Below, piece after piece: positions 37,989 to 46,089 of a DNA stretch of 64,000 bases. Each line of letters begins with the position of its first letter. The first letter of the stretch is position 1. The position numbers and the translations under genes were made by a program. The notes beneath the pieces are model-generated. The model did no database searches. It was not told the DNA's origin and worked only from the letters and a program-made list of their open reading frames with translations. Source of the stretch: Micromonospora sediminicola (GTDB taxonomy: Bacteria > Actinomycetota > Actinomycetes > Mycobacteriales > Micromonosporaceae); contig NZ_FLRH01000004.1 of NCBI RefSeq assembly GCF_900089585.1, positions 799,001 to 863,000 of the forward strand. Direction: 5' to 3'.

Positions 37989-39461
37989 GTGGCCATCACC
38001 CGACTGCCGAGTGCGGGATTCTCCATCACCATCCGGATCGCGGTGCCCGCCGACGCCTCCTCCATCGGCCGCCTGACCACCGCGGCGGGCGAGGCCGGCG
38101 CCATCGTCACCGCGCTGGACGTGGTCGACTCCGACCCGACCAACGTGATCGTCGACCTCACCTGCGACACCGCCGACGCCGGCCACGCCGACCAGGTCGT
38201 CGACGCGCTCACCGCGCTCGACGGGGTGGACGTGCGCAAGGTCTCCGACCGCACGTTCCTGCTGCACCTCGGCGGCAAGATCGAGGTCACCCCGAAGGTC
38301 GCGCTGCGCACCCGGGACGAGCTGTCCCGCGCGTACACCCCTGGGGTGGCCCGGGTCTGCATGGCGATCGCGGAGAACCCGGCCGACGCCCGCCGGCTCA
38401 CCATCAAGCGCAACACGGTCGCCGTGGTCAGCGACGGCTCCGCGGTGCTCGGCCTGGGCAACCTCGGCCCGGCCGCCTCGCTGCCGGTGATGGAGGGCAA
38501 GGCCGCGCTGTTCAAGCGCTTCGGCGGGGTGGACGCCTGGCCGGTGGTGCTGGACACCCAGGACACCGACGAGATCGTGGCCATCGTCAAGGCCATCGCG
38601 CCGGCGTACGGCGGGATCAACCTGGAGGACATCGCCGCGCCGCGCTGCTTCGAGATCGAGGCCCGGCTGCGCGAGGCCCTGGACATCCCGGTCTTCCACG
38701 ACGACCAGCACGGCACCGCGATCTGCGTGCTGGCCGCGCTCACCAACGCGCTGCGCGTCGTGGGCAAGCAGCTCGCGGACGTGCGGGTCGTGGTCTCCGG
38801 CGCCGGCGCGGCCGGCACCGCGATCATGAAGCTGCTGCTGCGCCAGGGCGTGGGCGACATCATCGCGTACGACCGGCAGGGCGCCCTGCACCGCGGGCTG
38901 CCCGACCTCAACCCGGCCTGGCAGTGGCTGGCCGAGAACACCAACAAGGAGAACTACTCCGGCGACCTGGCCGGGGCGGTGCGCGGCGCGGACGTGTTCA
39001 TCGGGGTGAGCGCGCCGAACCTGCTCACCGGCGACGACGTCGCCGCGATGGCGAAGGACGCGATCGTGTTCGCGCTGGCCAACCCGGACCCGGAGGTCGA
39101 CCCGCGGGAGGCGCGCAAGCACGCCGCCGTGGTCGCCACCGGCCGCTCCGACCAGCCGAACCAGATCAACAACGTGCTCGCCTTCCCCGGCGTGTTCCGC
39201 GGCATGCTCGACGCGCACGCCGAGGAGTTCACCGAGGAGATGGCGATCGCGGCCGCCCGGGCCATCGCCGACGTGGTCGGCGAGGACAAGATCAACCCCA
39301 CCGTGATCGTGCCCAGCGTCTTCGACTCGCGGGTCGCCCCGGCCGTGGCCGCAGCGGTACGCGCCGCCGCGCAGAACCCGGCCGTGACGCCGCCGCCGGC
39401 GGCCGACCCCGGTCCGGCCGACCTCCCCGAGATCGCCGCCAACGCCAGCGCCACCCCCTGA
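37989..39461 (+). CDS. ACT-domain NAD(P)-dependent malic enzyme
   Basis: This 490-residue malic enzyme decarboxylates malate to pyruvate. An N-terminal ACT domain (FSITIRIAVPADASSIGRLTTAAGEAG, residues about 10-85) precedes the catalytic part: RTRDELSRAYTPGVARVCMAI, VVSDGSAVLGLGNLGP, LEDIAAPRCFEIE, VFHDDQHGTAI and the NAD site VVVSGAGAAGTAIMKLL. The ACT domain suggests amino-acid feedback control. GTG 37989 has GGAGGAG at a somewhat long distance. The gene is divergent from hflX and is followed by the repeat-rich region. Confidence 0.93.
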   Translation: MAITRLPSAGFSITIRIAVPADASSIGRLTTAAGEAGAIVTALDVVDSDPTNVIVDLTCDTADAGHADQVVDALTALDGVDVRKVSDRTFLLHLGGKIEVTPKVALRTRDELSRAYTPGVARVCMAIAENPADARRLTIKRNTVAVVSDGSAVLGLGNLGPAASLPVMEGKAALFKRFGGVDAWPVVLDTQDTDEIVAIVKAIAPAYGGINLEDIAAPRCFEIEARLREALDIPVFHDDQHGTAICVLAALTNALRVVGKQLADVRVVVSGAGAAGTAIMKLLLRQGVGDIIAYDRQGALHRGLPDLNPAWQWLAENTNKENYSGDLAGAVRGADVFIGVSAPNLLTGDDVAAMAKDAIVFALANPDPEVDPREARKHAAVVATGRSDQPNQINNVLAFPGVFRGMLDAHAEEFTEEMAIAAARAIADVVGEDKINPTVIVPSVFDSRVAPAVAAAVRAAAQNPAVTPPPAADPGPADLPEIAANASATP

Positions 39462-39512
39462 CGGAGTCGCCCCCGCCCCCCGCCGCACCCGCTCCGCCCT
39501 CCCCGCCCGGGC

Positions 39513-39671
39513 GTGTCGGCCGCACCCCGCCCCCGCCCGGCGGGTCGGTCCGCACCCCGCCCCCGCCCGGCGCACCCCACCCGGCGTGTCGGCCGCACCC
39601 TGCCCCTGCCCGGCGGGTCGGCCCGCACCTCGCCCTCGCCCTCGCCCGGCGCACCCCACCCGGCGTGTCGC
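39513..39671. repeat. C-rich direct repeats
   Basis: Four imperfect copies of a roughly 30-bp unit containing GTCGGYCCGCACC and CCCGCCCGGCG, with a duplicated CACCCCACCCGGCGTGTCG at about 39573 and 39653. Confidence 0.7.
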
Positions 39672-39691
39672 GGTCGAGAGAGGTGAAGACC

Positions 39692-39745
39692 GAGGAGCGA
39701 TATACCGCTGAGTCATGAATATGACCAGGCGGTATATCGCTTCTC
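39692..39745. promoter_or_regulatory. Long AT-rich palindrome
   Basis: Arms 39692-39708 and 39729-39745 pair over 17 bp with one mismatch (core GCGATATACCGC/GCGGTATATCGC). The 20-nt centre contains a second dyad GTCAT-GAAT-ATGAC (39712-39725). Its AT content is unlike the flanks. It could be an operator, a cruciform or a terminator of the malic enzyme gene. Confidence 0.55.
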
Positions 39746-39895
39746 AGTCATCCCTCCCCCGCCGGCCGTTACACGACGTCACCACCGCGCCCGAAGCGGC
39801 GACGCCCGGGACGAGCCGTGCCGGGCCGAGGGGCAGGTAGGAAAGGTGGCAGCTCCCCGAGGCCCGGAAGGTGAGTCCAGGAGCGCCACGGCCAG

Positions 39896-40085
39896 GCAAG
39901 CCGCGGGCCCGGCGAGCCCGAGCCCGGCAAGCCGCGGGCCCGGCAAGCCGCGAGCCCGGCAAGCCGCGGGCCCGGCACGCCGCGAGCCCGGCAAGCCGCG
40001 GCCCGGCAAGCCGCGGCCCGGCGAGCCTCGAGCCAGGCAAGCCCGAGCCCGCGCCGCGAGCCCGGCGAGCCCCGAGCCGGCAAGC
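39896..40085. repeat. 16-bp minisatellite
   Basis: About 13 imperfect copies of GCAAGCCGCGGGCCCG (15-16 bp each). The period is not a multiple of three, which argues against coding. Confidence 0.85.
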
Positions 40086-40122
40086 AGGGCGGCGGGCGTC
40101 CGGGGAAGCGGGGCGTCGAAGC

Positions 40123-40971
40123 TCAGGGAAGCAGGGCTGCGGAGGCCAGCGTGCCGGTGGCGACCAGAACGGCTGGGCCGGCCAGCCAGCACGAGTCGGC
40201 GGTGACCGTGACGGTGAGCCGGCCACCCGGCACGTCCACCGCCACCGTGCCGGTCTCCCGGTCGCCGTCCCGCAGCGCCACCGCCGCCACCGCGCAGGCG
40301 CCGGTGCCGCAGGAGAGCGTCTCGGCCGAACCTCGCTCGTAGACCCGCATCAGCACGTGCCCGTCGGCGCCGTCGACCGGCTCACCGGGCGTGGTGAACT
40401 CGACGTTCACCCCGGACGGGAAGACCGCGGCGTCGACCTCGGGCGCGCGGGTCAGGTCGAGGCCGGTGAGGTCCAGCGCGGCGGGCAGCGCGCACACCAG
40501 GTGCGGGTTGCCGACGTCCACTGCCGCGCCGGGCAGGGTCAACCCGCCGAGGGTGGCGGTGGCGGTGTCGTACAGGCGGGGGCGGCGCATCTCGACCGCC
40601 ACGTCGGCGCCCTCGACCCGGGCCCGCACCAGACCGGCGCGGGTCGCGATCGGCAGCGTCCCGCCCGACGGGGCGACGGCAAGCGACCGCTCCAGCAGAT
40701 AGCGCACGAACACCCGGGCGCCGTTGCCGCACATCTCGGCGAACGAGCCGTCGGAGTTCCAGTAGTCCATGAACCACTCGGCCTCGCCGGCCAGCGCGAC
40801 ACCCTCCGGGTGCTTGGCGGCGCGTACCACGCGCAGCACGCCGTCGCCGCCGAGCCCGCGCCGCCGGTCGCAGAGCGCGGCGACCAGACCGGGTGTCAGG
40901 TCGAGCGCGCCGTCCGGGTCGGGCAGGATGACGAAGTCGTTGCCGGTGCCGTGGCCTTTGGTGAACTCCAC
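40123..40971 (-). CDS. dapF: Diaminopimelate epimerase
   Basis: DapF converts LL- to meso-diaminopimelate for lysine and peptidoglycan. The 282-residue product has both active-site cysteines in MCGNGARVFVRYLL and SCGTGACAVAAVAL and the start VEFTKGHGTGNDFVILPD. GTG 40971 with GGGA upstream. It lies 7 bp downstream of miaA and is probably cotranscribed with miaA and the LigB-like gene. The minisatellite lies just beyond its stop. Confidence 0.95.
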   Translation of the reverse strand: MEFTKGHGTGNDFVILPDPDGALDLTPGLVAALCDRRRGLGGDGVLRVVRAAKHPEGVALAGEAEWFMDYWNSDGSFAEMCGNGARVFVRYLLERSLAVAPSGGTLPIATRAGLVRARVEGADVAVEMRRPRLYDTATATLGGLTLPGAAVDVGNPHLVCALPAALDLTGLDLTRAPEVDAAVFPSGVNVEFTTPGEPVDGADGHVLMRVYERGSAETLSCGTGACAVAAVALRDGDRETGTVAVDVPGGRLTVTVTADSCWLAGPAVLVATGTLASAALLP

Positions 40972-40978
40972 GGTCCCA

Positions 40979-41884
40979 TCATCGCCGATGCTCGGCGACC
41001 ACCCGAAGGGCAGTGTCGAGAAACGCGGGCGAGGCCGAGTCCAGCCAGTGGACGCGCGGGTCGCGCCGGAACCACGAACGTTGCCGGCGGACGAAGCGGC
41101 GGGTCGCCCGGATCGTCTCCTCGTACGCCTGCGTCTCGGTCAGCTCGCCGGCCAGGAAGCGCAGCACCTGCTGGTAGCCGAGCGCCCGGCTGGCCGTACG
41201 CCCCCCGGGCAGCCCCGCGTCGACGAGCGTGCGCACCTCGTCGACCAGGCCGTCGGCCCACATCCGGTCCACCCGCAGCGCGATCCGCTCGTCCAGGAGC
41301 GCGGTGTCCAGGTCCACCCCGAGCTGCACCGACGGGTAGTAGGGCGTGGGCGCCGGCAGCGACGCGGTGAACGGCGCGCCGGTCAGCTCGACCACCTCCA
41401 GCGCCCGGACGATCCGCCGGCCGTTGGTGGGCAGGATGCCGGCCGCGGCCTGCGGGTCGGCCTCGGCCAGCCGGGCGTGCAGCGGGGCCGGCCCGCGCTC
41501 GGCCAACTCGGCCTCCAGCCGTTCCCGCAGCGCCGGATCGGTGCCGGGGAACTCGAACTGCTCCAGCACCGCCCGCACGTAGAGCCCGGAGCCGCCCACC
41601 AGCAGCGGCACCCGCCCCCGGGCCAGGATGTCGTCGACCGCCGCGCGGGCCAGCTTCTGGTATTCCGCGACGCTGGCCGGCTCGGTCACCGGCCAGATGT
41701 CGAGCAGGTGGTGCGGCACGCCCTCCCGCTCGGCCGGGGTCAGCTTGGCGGTGCCGACGTCCATCCCCCGGTAGAGCTGCATCGAGTCGGCGTTGACCAC
41801 CTCGCCGCCCAGCGCGTGCGCCAACGCGATGCTCAACGCCGACTTGCCGGCCGCGGTCGGCCCCACCACCGCCACCACGGTCAT
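40979..41884 (-). CDS. miaA: tRNA dimethylallyltransferase
   Basis: MiaA adds a dimethylallyl group to A37 of tRNAs reading U-starting codons. The 301-residue enzyme shows the P-loop VVGPTAAGKSALSIALA, DSMQLYRGMDVGTAK, LVGGSGLYVRAVL and RRFVRRQRSWFRRD. Its ATG overlaps the upstream gene's stop (ATGA). The next enzyme in the pathway, MiaB, is encoded at 46090-47589. Confidence 0.95.
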   Translation of the reverse strand: MTVVAVVGPTAAGKSALSIALAHALGGEVVNADSMQLYRGMDVGTAKLTPAEREGVPHHLLDIWPVTEPASVAEYQKLARAAVDDILARGRVPLLVGGSGLYVRAVLEQFEFPGTDPALRERLEAELAERGPAPLHARLAEADPQAAAGILPTNGRRIVRALEVVELTGAPFTASLPAPTPYYPSVQLGVDLDTALLDERIALRVDRMWADGLVDEVRTLVDAGLPGGRTASRALGYQQVLRFLAGELTETQAYEETIRATRRFVRRQRSWFRRDPRVHWLDSASPAFLDTALRVVAEHRR

Positions 41885-42609
41885 GACCGCTCCCAGTTCG
41901 CCACGAAGTAGGCAACGCCGTACGGGGCCTCCTGGTAGCTGACCTCGCCGCGCCAGTCGCCGCCCGCCGCCCGGGCCGCACCGGCCAGCACCTGCCACGG
42001 CGCCCGCCCCGCGACCCTCAGCTCCGCCGACAGCCCCGGGTCCAGGCCGAGCAGGGCGTCGGCGTCCGCGCAGGCCAGGGCCGAGGCGACCCCCTCGTCG
42101 TACGCCTCGGCGCGCGGGTCGTCGTAGCCGGGCGCCCCGACGCCGTGGCACGCCGACCCGTCCCCCATCGCCAGCAGCGCCCACGGCTGCGCCCGGGAAC
42201 CCAGCCGGCCGCCACCGGCGGCGCACCGCTCGACCGGCTCGTCGGCCGACACGGAGATCATCCGCCAGGTCGTCGGGGCCTGCGGCCGCACCCGGTTCAG
42301 CAGCCAGGCACCGACGAGGAGGCTCAGCGGCAGTCCGTCGGTGCCGACGATCCCGTCGGGGTGCCGTCCCAGTCGCACCTCCAACGGCGCTCCCCAGGGC
42401 GCGAAGCTCCCGCGATACGGGTAGGACAGCTCGGCGGTCCGGTTCCCACCACCGACCACCACGACGGTGCGCGCTCCAGAGGCGAGCAGCCGGGCGACCG
42501 CGGCGTCGGCGGCGGCGCGCAGGTCGTCCAGCTCGGGCGCGGCGGCGCCGGCCAGCTCGGGCACGATCAGCGGCGGGTGGGGGCAGACGGCGGCGGCGAC
42601 CAGGGGCAC
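41881..42609 (-). CDS. LigB-like (class III extradiol dioxygenase B-like) protein
   Basis: This 242-residue protein begins VPLVAAAVCPHPPLIVPELAG, the typical opening of class III extradiol dioxygenase subunit B folds with a metal-binding His, and contains VVVVGGGNR and ALLAMGDGSACHG. It is a conserved neighbour of miaA in actinobacteria. Whether it has ring-cleaving activity is unknown. GTG 42609 start; the stop overlaps the miaA start by 4 nt. Confidence 0.85.
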   Translation of the reverse strand: MPLVAAAVCPHPPLIVPELAGAAAPELDDLRAAADAAVARLLASGARTVVVVGGGNRTAELSYPYRGSFAPWGAPLEVRLGRHPDGIVGTDGLPLSLLVGAWLLNRVRPQAPTTWRMISVSADEPVERCAAGGGRLGSRAQPWALLAMGDGSACHGVGAPGYDDPRAEAYDEGVASALACADADALLGLDPGLSAELRVAGRAPWQVLAGAARAAGGDWRGEVSYQEAPYGVAYFVANWERS

Positions 42610-42811
42610 GCCCCCAAACCTATCGGGATCCCCCGGTGCGTCCCCGCGCCGATCCGGTCATCGAGGGCGTACGACACCGTATGGTCACGGTCGACGACAG
42701 GCGCTCGACACGGACGGGGGCGGACCTGTGACAATGCCGGGAGAAAGTTTGCTGCGCCGTGGCGGCGACCGGGGGCCGGTCCCTCGACGCCGGGAGAACG
42801 AGGATGGGCAC

Positions 42812-44020
42812 ATGAGCGACTGGACTGCCTTCGGACGGGTGGACGAGGACGGCACCGTCTACGTCAAGACCGCCGAGGGCGAGCGGGTGGTCGGATCCTG
42901 GCAGGCGGGAGCCCCGGAGGAAGGGCTCGCCCACTTCGCCCGCCGCTTCGCCGACCTGGTGACCGAGGTGGACCTGACCGAGGCCCGGCTCAACTCGGGC
43001 GCGGCGGACGCCGGCCACTCGCTGACCACGATCCGGCGGATCCGTGGGTCGCTGGCCGAGGCGCACGTGGTCGGGGACATCGACGCCCTGGCCGCCCGCC
43101 TAGACAAGCTGGCCGCGGTCGCCGAGGAGAAGGCCGGCGAGGCCAAGGCCGCTCGCGAGGCGGCCCGGGGCGAGGCCCTGGCGCGCAAGACCGCCCTGGT
43201 CGAGGAGGCCGAGAAGCTGGCCGCCGAGTCGACCGGCTGGAAGACCGCCGGCGACCGGCTCAAGGAGATCCTCGACGAGTGGAAGACCATCCGCGGCGTC
43301 GACAAGAAGGCCGACGGTGAGCTGTGGAAGCGGTTCGCCGCGGCGCGGGACGGCTTCACCCGCCGCCGGGGCGCCCACTTCGCCTCCCTCGACCAGCAGC
43401 GCAAGCAGGCTCAGACGGTCAAGGAGGAGCTGGTCGCCGAGGCCGAGAAGCTCAAGGAGTCGACCGACTGGGGCGCCACCGCCGGCCAGCTCAAGGACCT
43501 GATGGCCCAGTGGAAGGCCGCGCCGCGCGCCGCCAAGGAGGCCGAGCAGAAGCTCTGGGAGCGGTTCCGGGCCGCGCAGGACGAGTTCTTCACCCGGCGC
43601 AGCGAGGTCTTCTCCGCGCGGGACAACGAGCAGCGCGCCAACCTGGAGCGCAAGCAGGCGCTGCTGGCCGAGGCCGAGGCGCTCGACGTCGACGGTGACC
43701 CGAAGGGCGCCCAGGCGAAGCTGCGGGAGATCCAGGCGCAGTGGCACGAGGCCGGCCGGGTGCCCCGCGAGGCCGCCGCCGGGCTGGAGCGCCGGCTGCG
43801 GGCGGTGGACGACAAGGTCCGCGAGGTCATGGACTCGGCGTGGCGGCGTACCTCCAAGGAGGACAACCCGCTGCTCGCCCAGATGCGCGCGCAGGTCGCC
43901 GAGGCCGAGGACCGGCTGGCCCGGGCCCAGGCCGCCGGCGACGCCCGCCGGGTCAAGGAGGCCGAGCAGGCGCTCGCCTCGAAGCGGCAGTTCCTCCAGC
44001 TGGCCGAGCAGGCCGGCTGA
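42812..44020 (+). CDS. DUF349 domain-containing coiled-coil protein
   Basis: This 402-residue helical protein begins with a small N-terminal domain (MSDWTAFGRVDEDGTVYVKTAEGERVVGSW) and then repeats DUF349 helical units, each with a W-K-x-x-x...LW-x-R-F pattern (ILDEWKTIRG...ELWKRFAAAR; LMAQWKAAPRA...KLWERFRAAQ; IQAQWHEAGRVPREAAAGLERRLRAVD). The family is widespread in actinobacteria near miaA/miaB; its function is not known. ATG 42812. A strong hairpin terminator follows. Confidence 0.9.
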   Translation: MSDWTAFGRVDEDGTVYVKTAEGERVVGSWQAGAPEEGLAHFARRFADLVTEVDLTEARLNSGAADAGHSLTTIRRIRGSLAEAHVVGDIDALAARLDKLAAVAEEKAGEAKAAREAARGEALARKTALVEEAEKLAAESTGWKTAGDRLKEILDEWKTIRGVDKKADGELWKRFAAARDGFTRRRGAHFASLDQQRKQAQTVKEELVAEAEKLKESTDWGATAGQLKDLMAQWKAAPRAAKEAEQKLWERFRAAQDEFFTRRSEVFSARDNEQRANLERKQALLAEAEALDVDGDPKGAQAKLREIQAQWHEAGRVPREAAAGLERRLRAVDDKVREVMDSAWRRTSKEDNPLLAQMRAQVAEAEDRLARAQAAGDARRVKEAEQALASKRQFLQLAEQAG

Positions 44021-44349
44021 CGCAAGCACCCGGCCCGGCAGGCCGGCGGACAGACACATCAGGTGAGCCCCCGGCCGGGTCGGCCGGGGGCTCACCTGCG
44101 TCCGGGCCGGGTTGACGCATCGAGGCGGGCTGATCAGAATGAGCGGCGGAGCCAGGTTCAGGCACCGGCACGAGGGCACCGACGGCTGATCTCGCCGTCG
44201 ACGATCGCCGGTGTGACATCTCGCGGGTGGCCGTCCACACGACACGGCCCGGCGCGCGCTGCGCGCGTACTCGATGACGAGCGGGACGTGCCTCCTGGTC
44301 CTGCCGCCCGCGGCGCCTGCGCGGCGCGGGCATCCGAAGTGGAGCTTCC
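44021..44349. other. Intergenic region before cellulase gene, 329 bp
   Basis: After the terminator at 44061-44097 I find no further gene. The 250 bp before the cellulase start should hold its promoter; a CebR-type TGGGAGCGCTCCCA operator was looked for and not found. Confidence 0.5.
44061..44097 (+). terminator. Hairpin terminator of DUF349 gene
   Basis: A perfect 17-bp stem (44061-44077 with 44081-44097) with 3-nt loop. Confidence 0.85.
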
Positions 44350-45990
44350 ATGCACCGACGCACCGCCCTCGGCGGCGCCCTGACGGCGCTCGCCACCGCC
44401 GCGGCCGGCGTTCTCGTCGCCGCCGCCGTCGCCACCACCCCGGCCGCCGCGGCGGCCGGTGGCACCGGCACCGGTTACCTGCACACCAGCGGCAACAAGA
44501 TCGTCGACAGTACGGGTACGACCGTCCGGCTGACCGGTATCAACTGGTTCGGCATGGAGACCGACAACAAGACCTTCCACGGCCTGTGGTCGAGCAACCC
44601 GTGGCGGTCCCAGCTCGACACCATGGCCCGGCTGGGCTACAACACGCTGCGCATCCCGTACTCGAACGACGCGCTCAAGCCCGGTGCGACGGCGACCGGG
44701 ATCAACGACTTCGTCAACCCGGACCTGGTCGGGCTCTCCCCGTTGCAGATCCTGGACAAGGTCATCGACTACGCGGGCAGCAAGGGGATGCGGGTCATCC
44801 TGGACCGGCACCGGCCGACCTCGGCCGGGCAGTCGCCGCTCTGGTACACCTCGACGGTCTCCGAGGCGACCTGGATCAACGACTGGAAGACGCTGGCCCA
44901 GCGGTACGCGAACAACCCCACGGTGATCGGCGCGGACCTGCACAACGAGCCGCACGCCGAGGGGACCAACCCGGCCGCCACCGGCGCCTGCTGGGGCTGC
45001 GGCGACACCGCCCGGGACTGGCGGCTCGCCGCCGAGCGGGCCGGCAACGCGATCCTCGGGGTGCAGCCGAACTGGCTGATCTTCGTGGAGGGGGTGAGCT
45101 GCCCCAGCGGCGGCCTGTCGAACGTCTGGGACAACGACCCCAGCAACGACGAGGACTGCGGCTGGTGGGGCGGCAACCTGTCCAAGGCCGGGCAGTTCCC
45201 GGTGCGGCTGAACGTGGCGAACCGGCTGGTCTACTCGCCGCACGAGTACGCCACCTCGGTCTACCGCCAGGCCTGGTTCGACGACCCGACCTACCCGGCG
45301 AACATGCCGGCCATCTGGGACAAGTACTGGGGCTACCTCTACAAGCAGAACATCGCGCCGATCATGATGGGCGAGTTCGGCACCACGCTCCAGGACCCCA
45401 AGGACAAGATCTGGCTGCAGAACCTGATGGCGTACACCGGCACCGGCGTGAACGGCATGTCGTTCACGTACTGGTCGTGGAACCCGAACTCGGGTGACAC
45501 CGGCGGCATCGCCAACGACGACTGGACCACCATCAACCAGCCGAAGCAGGACATCCTCCAGCCCTACCTGATCCCACCGACCGGTGGGGGCGGCAACCCG
45601 ACCCCGACGCCGACCGGCACCGGCTCCCCCACGCCGACGCCCACCGGCACGCCCACCCCGACGCCGACCACGCCGGCGCCCAGCGGTGGCTGCACGGCCA
45701 GCTACAAGCAGGTCAACGCCTGGGCGGGCGGCTTCCAGGGCGAGCTGACCGTGAAGAACACCGGCACCGCCGCGGTGAACCCGTGGTCGGCCACCTGGAC
45801 CTGGCCGTCCGGGGTGACTCTCGCCAGCGGCTGGAACGCGACCGTCACGCAGTCCGGCACCACGGTCACGGCCGCCGCGCCCGCGTGGGCGTCGTCGCTG
45901 GCGCCGGGGGCCTCGGTGACCGTCGGCTTCACCGCCAACGGCACCGCCGCCACCCCCGCCACCGTGAAGCTCAACGGCACCGCCTGCTGA
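44350..45990 (+). CDS. Secreted GH5 cellulase with CBM2
   Basis: This 546-residue endoglucanase-type enzyme has a signal peptide (MHRRTALGGALTALATAAAG to about AAAAAG at 37), a GH5 domain (about 40-410) with acid/base Glu200 in DLHNEPH and nucleophile Glu342 in MMGEFGTT, a Pro/Thr linker (PTPTPTGTG repeats, about 415-445) and a C-terminal family 2 carbohydrate-binding module (CTASYKQVNAWAGGFQGELTV ... LNGTAC) closed by its two terminal cysteines. It hydrolyses beta-1,4-glucans such as cellulose outside the cell. ATG 44350 has GGAGC upstream. Palindromic repeat locus D starts 4 bp after its stop. Confidence 0.95.
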   Translation: MHRRTALGGALTALATAAAGVLVAAAVATTPAAAAAGGTGTGYLHTSGNKIVDSTGTTVRLTGINWFGMETDNKTFHGLWSSNPWRSQLDTMARLGYNTLRIPYSNDALKPGATATGINDFVNPDLVGLSPLQILDKVIDYAGSKGMRVILDRHRPTSAGQSPLWYTSTVSEATWINDWKTLAQRYANNPTVIGADLHNEPHAEGTNPAATGACWGCGDTARDWRLAAERAGNAILGVQPNWLIFVEGVSCPSGGLSNVWDNDPSNDEDCGWWGGNLSKAGQFPVRLNVANRLVYSPHEYATSVYRQAWFDDPTYPANMPAIWDKYWGYLYKQNIAPIMMGEFGTTLQDPKDKIWLQNLMAYTGTGVNGMSFTYWSWNPNSGDTGGIANDDWTTINQPKQDILQPYLIPPTGGGGNPTPTPTGTGSPTPTPTGTPTPTPTTPAPSGGCTASYKQVNAWAGGFQGELTVKNTGTAAVNPWSATWTWPSGVTLASGWNATVTQSGTTVTAAAPAWASSLAPGASVTVGFTANGTAATPATVKLNGTAC

Positions 45991-45994
45991 GGGT

Positions 45995-46078
45995 GTAAGG
46001 AAGGGCCCCTTCTTAACGCCTCAGGTAGAGGAAGGGCCCCCTCTTAACACCAAGTGTTAAAAGGGGGCCCTTCCTTAC
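45995..46078. repeat. Palindromic repeat dimer plus monomer, locus D
   Basis: An inverted-orientation 54-nt dimer (45995-46017 and 46025-46048, spacer GCCTCAG) is followed after 7 nt by a single forward unit (46056-46078). The element fills the gap between the convergent cellulase and miaB genes. Confidence 0.87.
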
Positions 46079-46089
46079 ACAGGCGGGGG

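Larger units (their letters stand above)
39462..40122. other. Repeat-rich convergent intergenic region, 661 bp
   Basis: No supportable gene. From left to right it holds a C-rich direct-repeat block (39513-39671), an AT-rich long palindrome (39692-39745) and a 16-bp minisatellite (39896-40085). Open reading frames cross the area in several frames only because stop codons are rare in such sequence. Confidence 0.65.

Noticed and set aside
36300..38947. Long minus-strand extension of hflX
   Set aside because: The part beyond about 37.8 kb is antisense to the malic enzyme gene and has no HflX similarity.
39744..40226. Open frames through the minisatellite (both strands)
   Set aside because: The 15-16-bp period shifts the frame at each unit, several frames are open at once, and no ribosome binding site or family similarity is seen.
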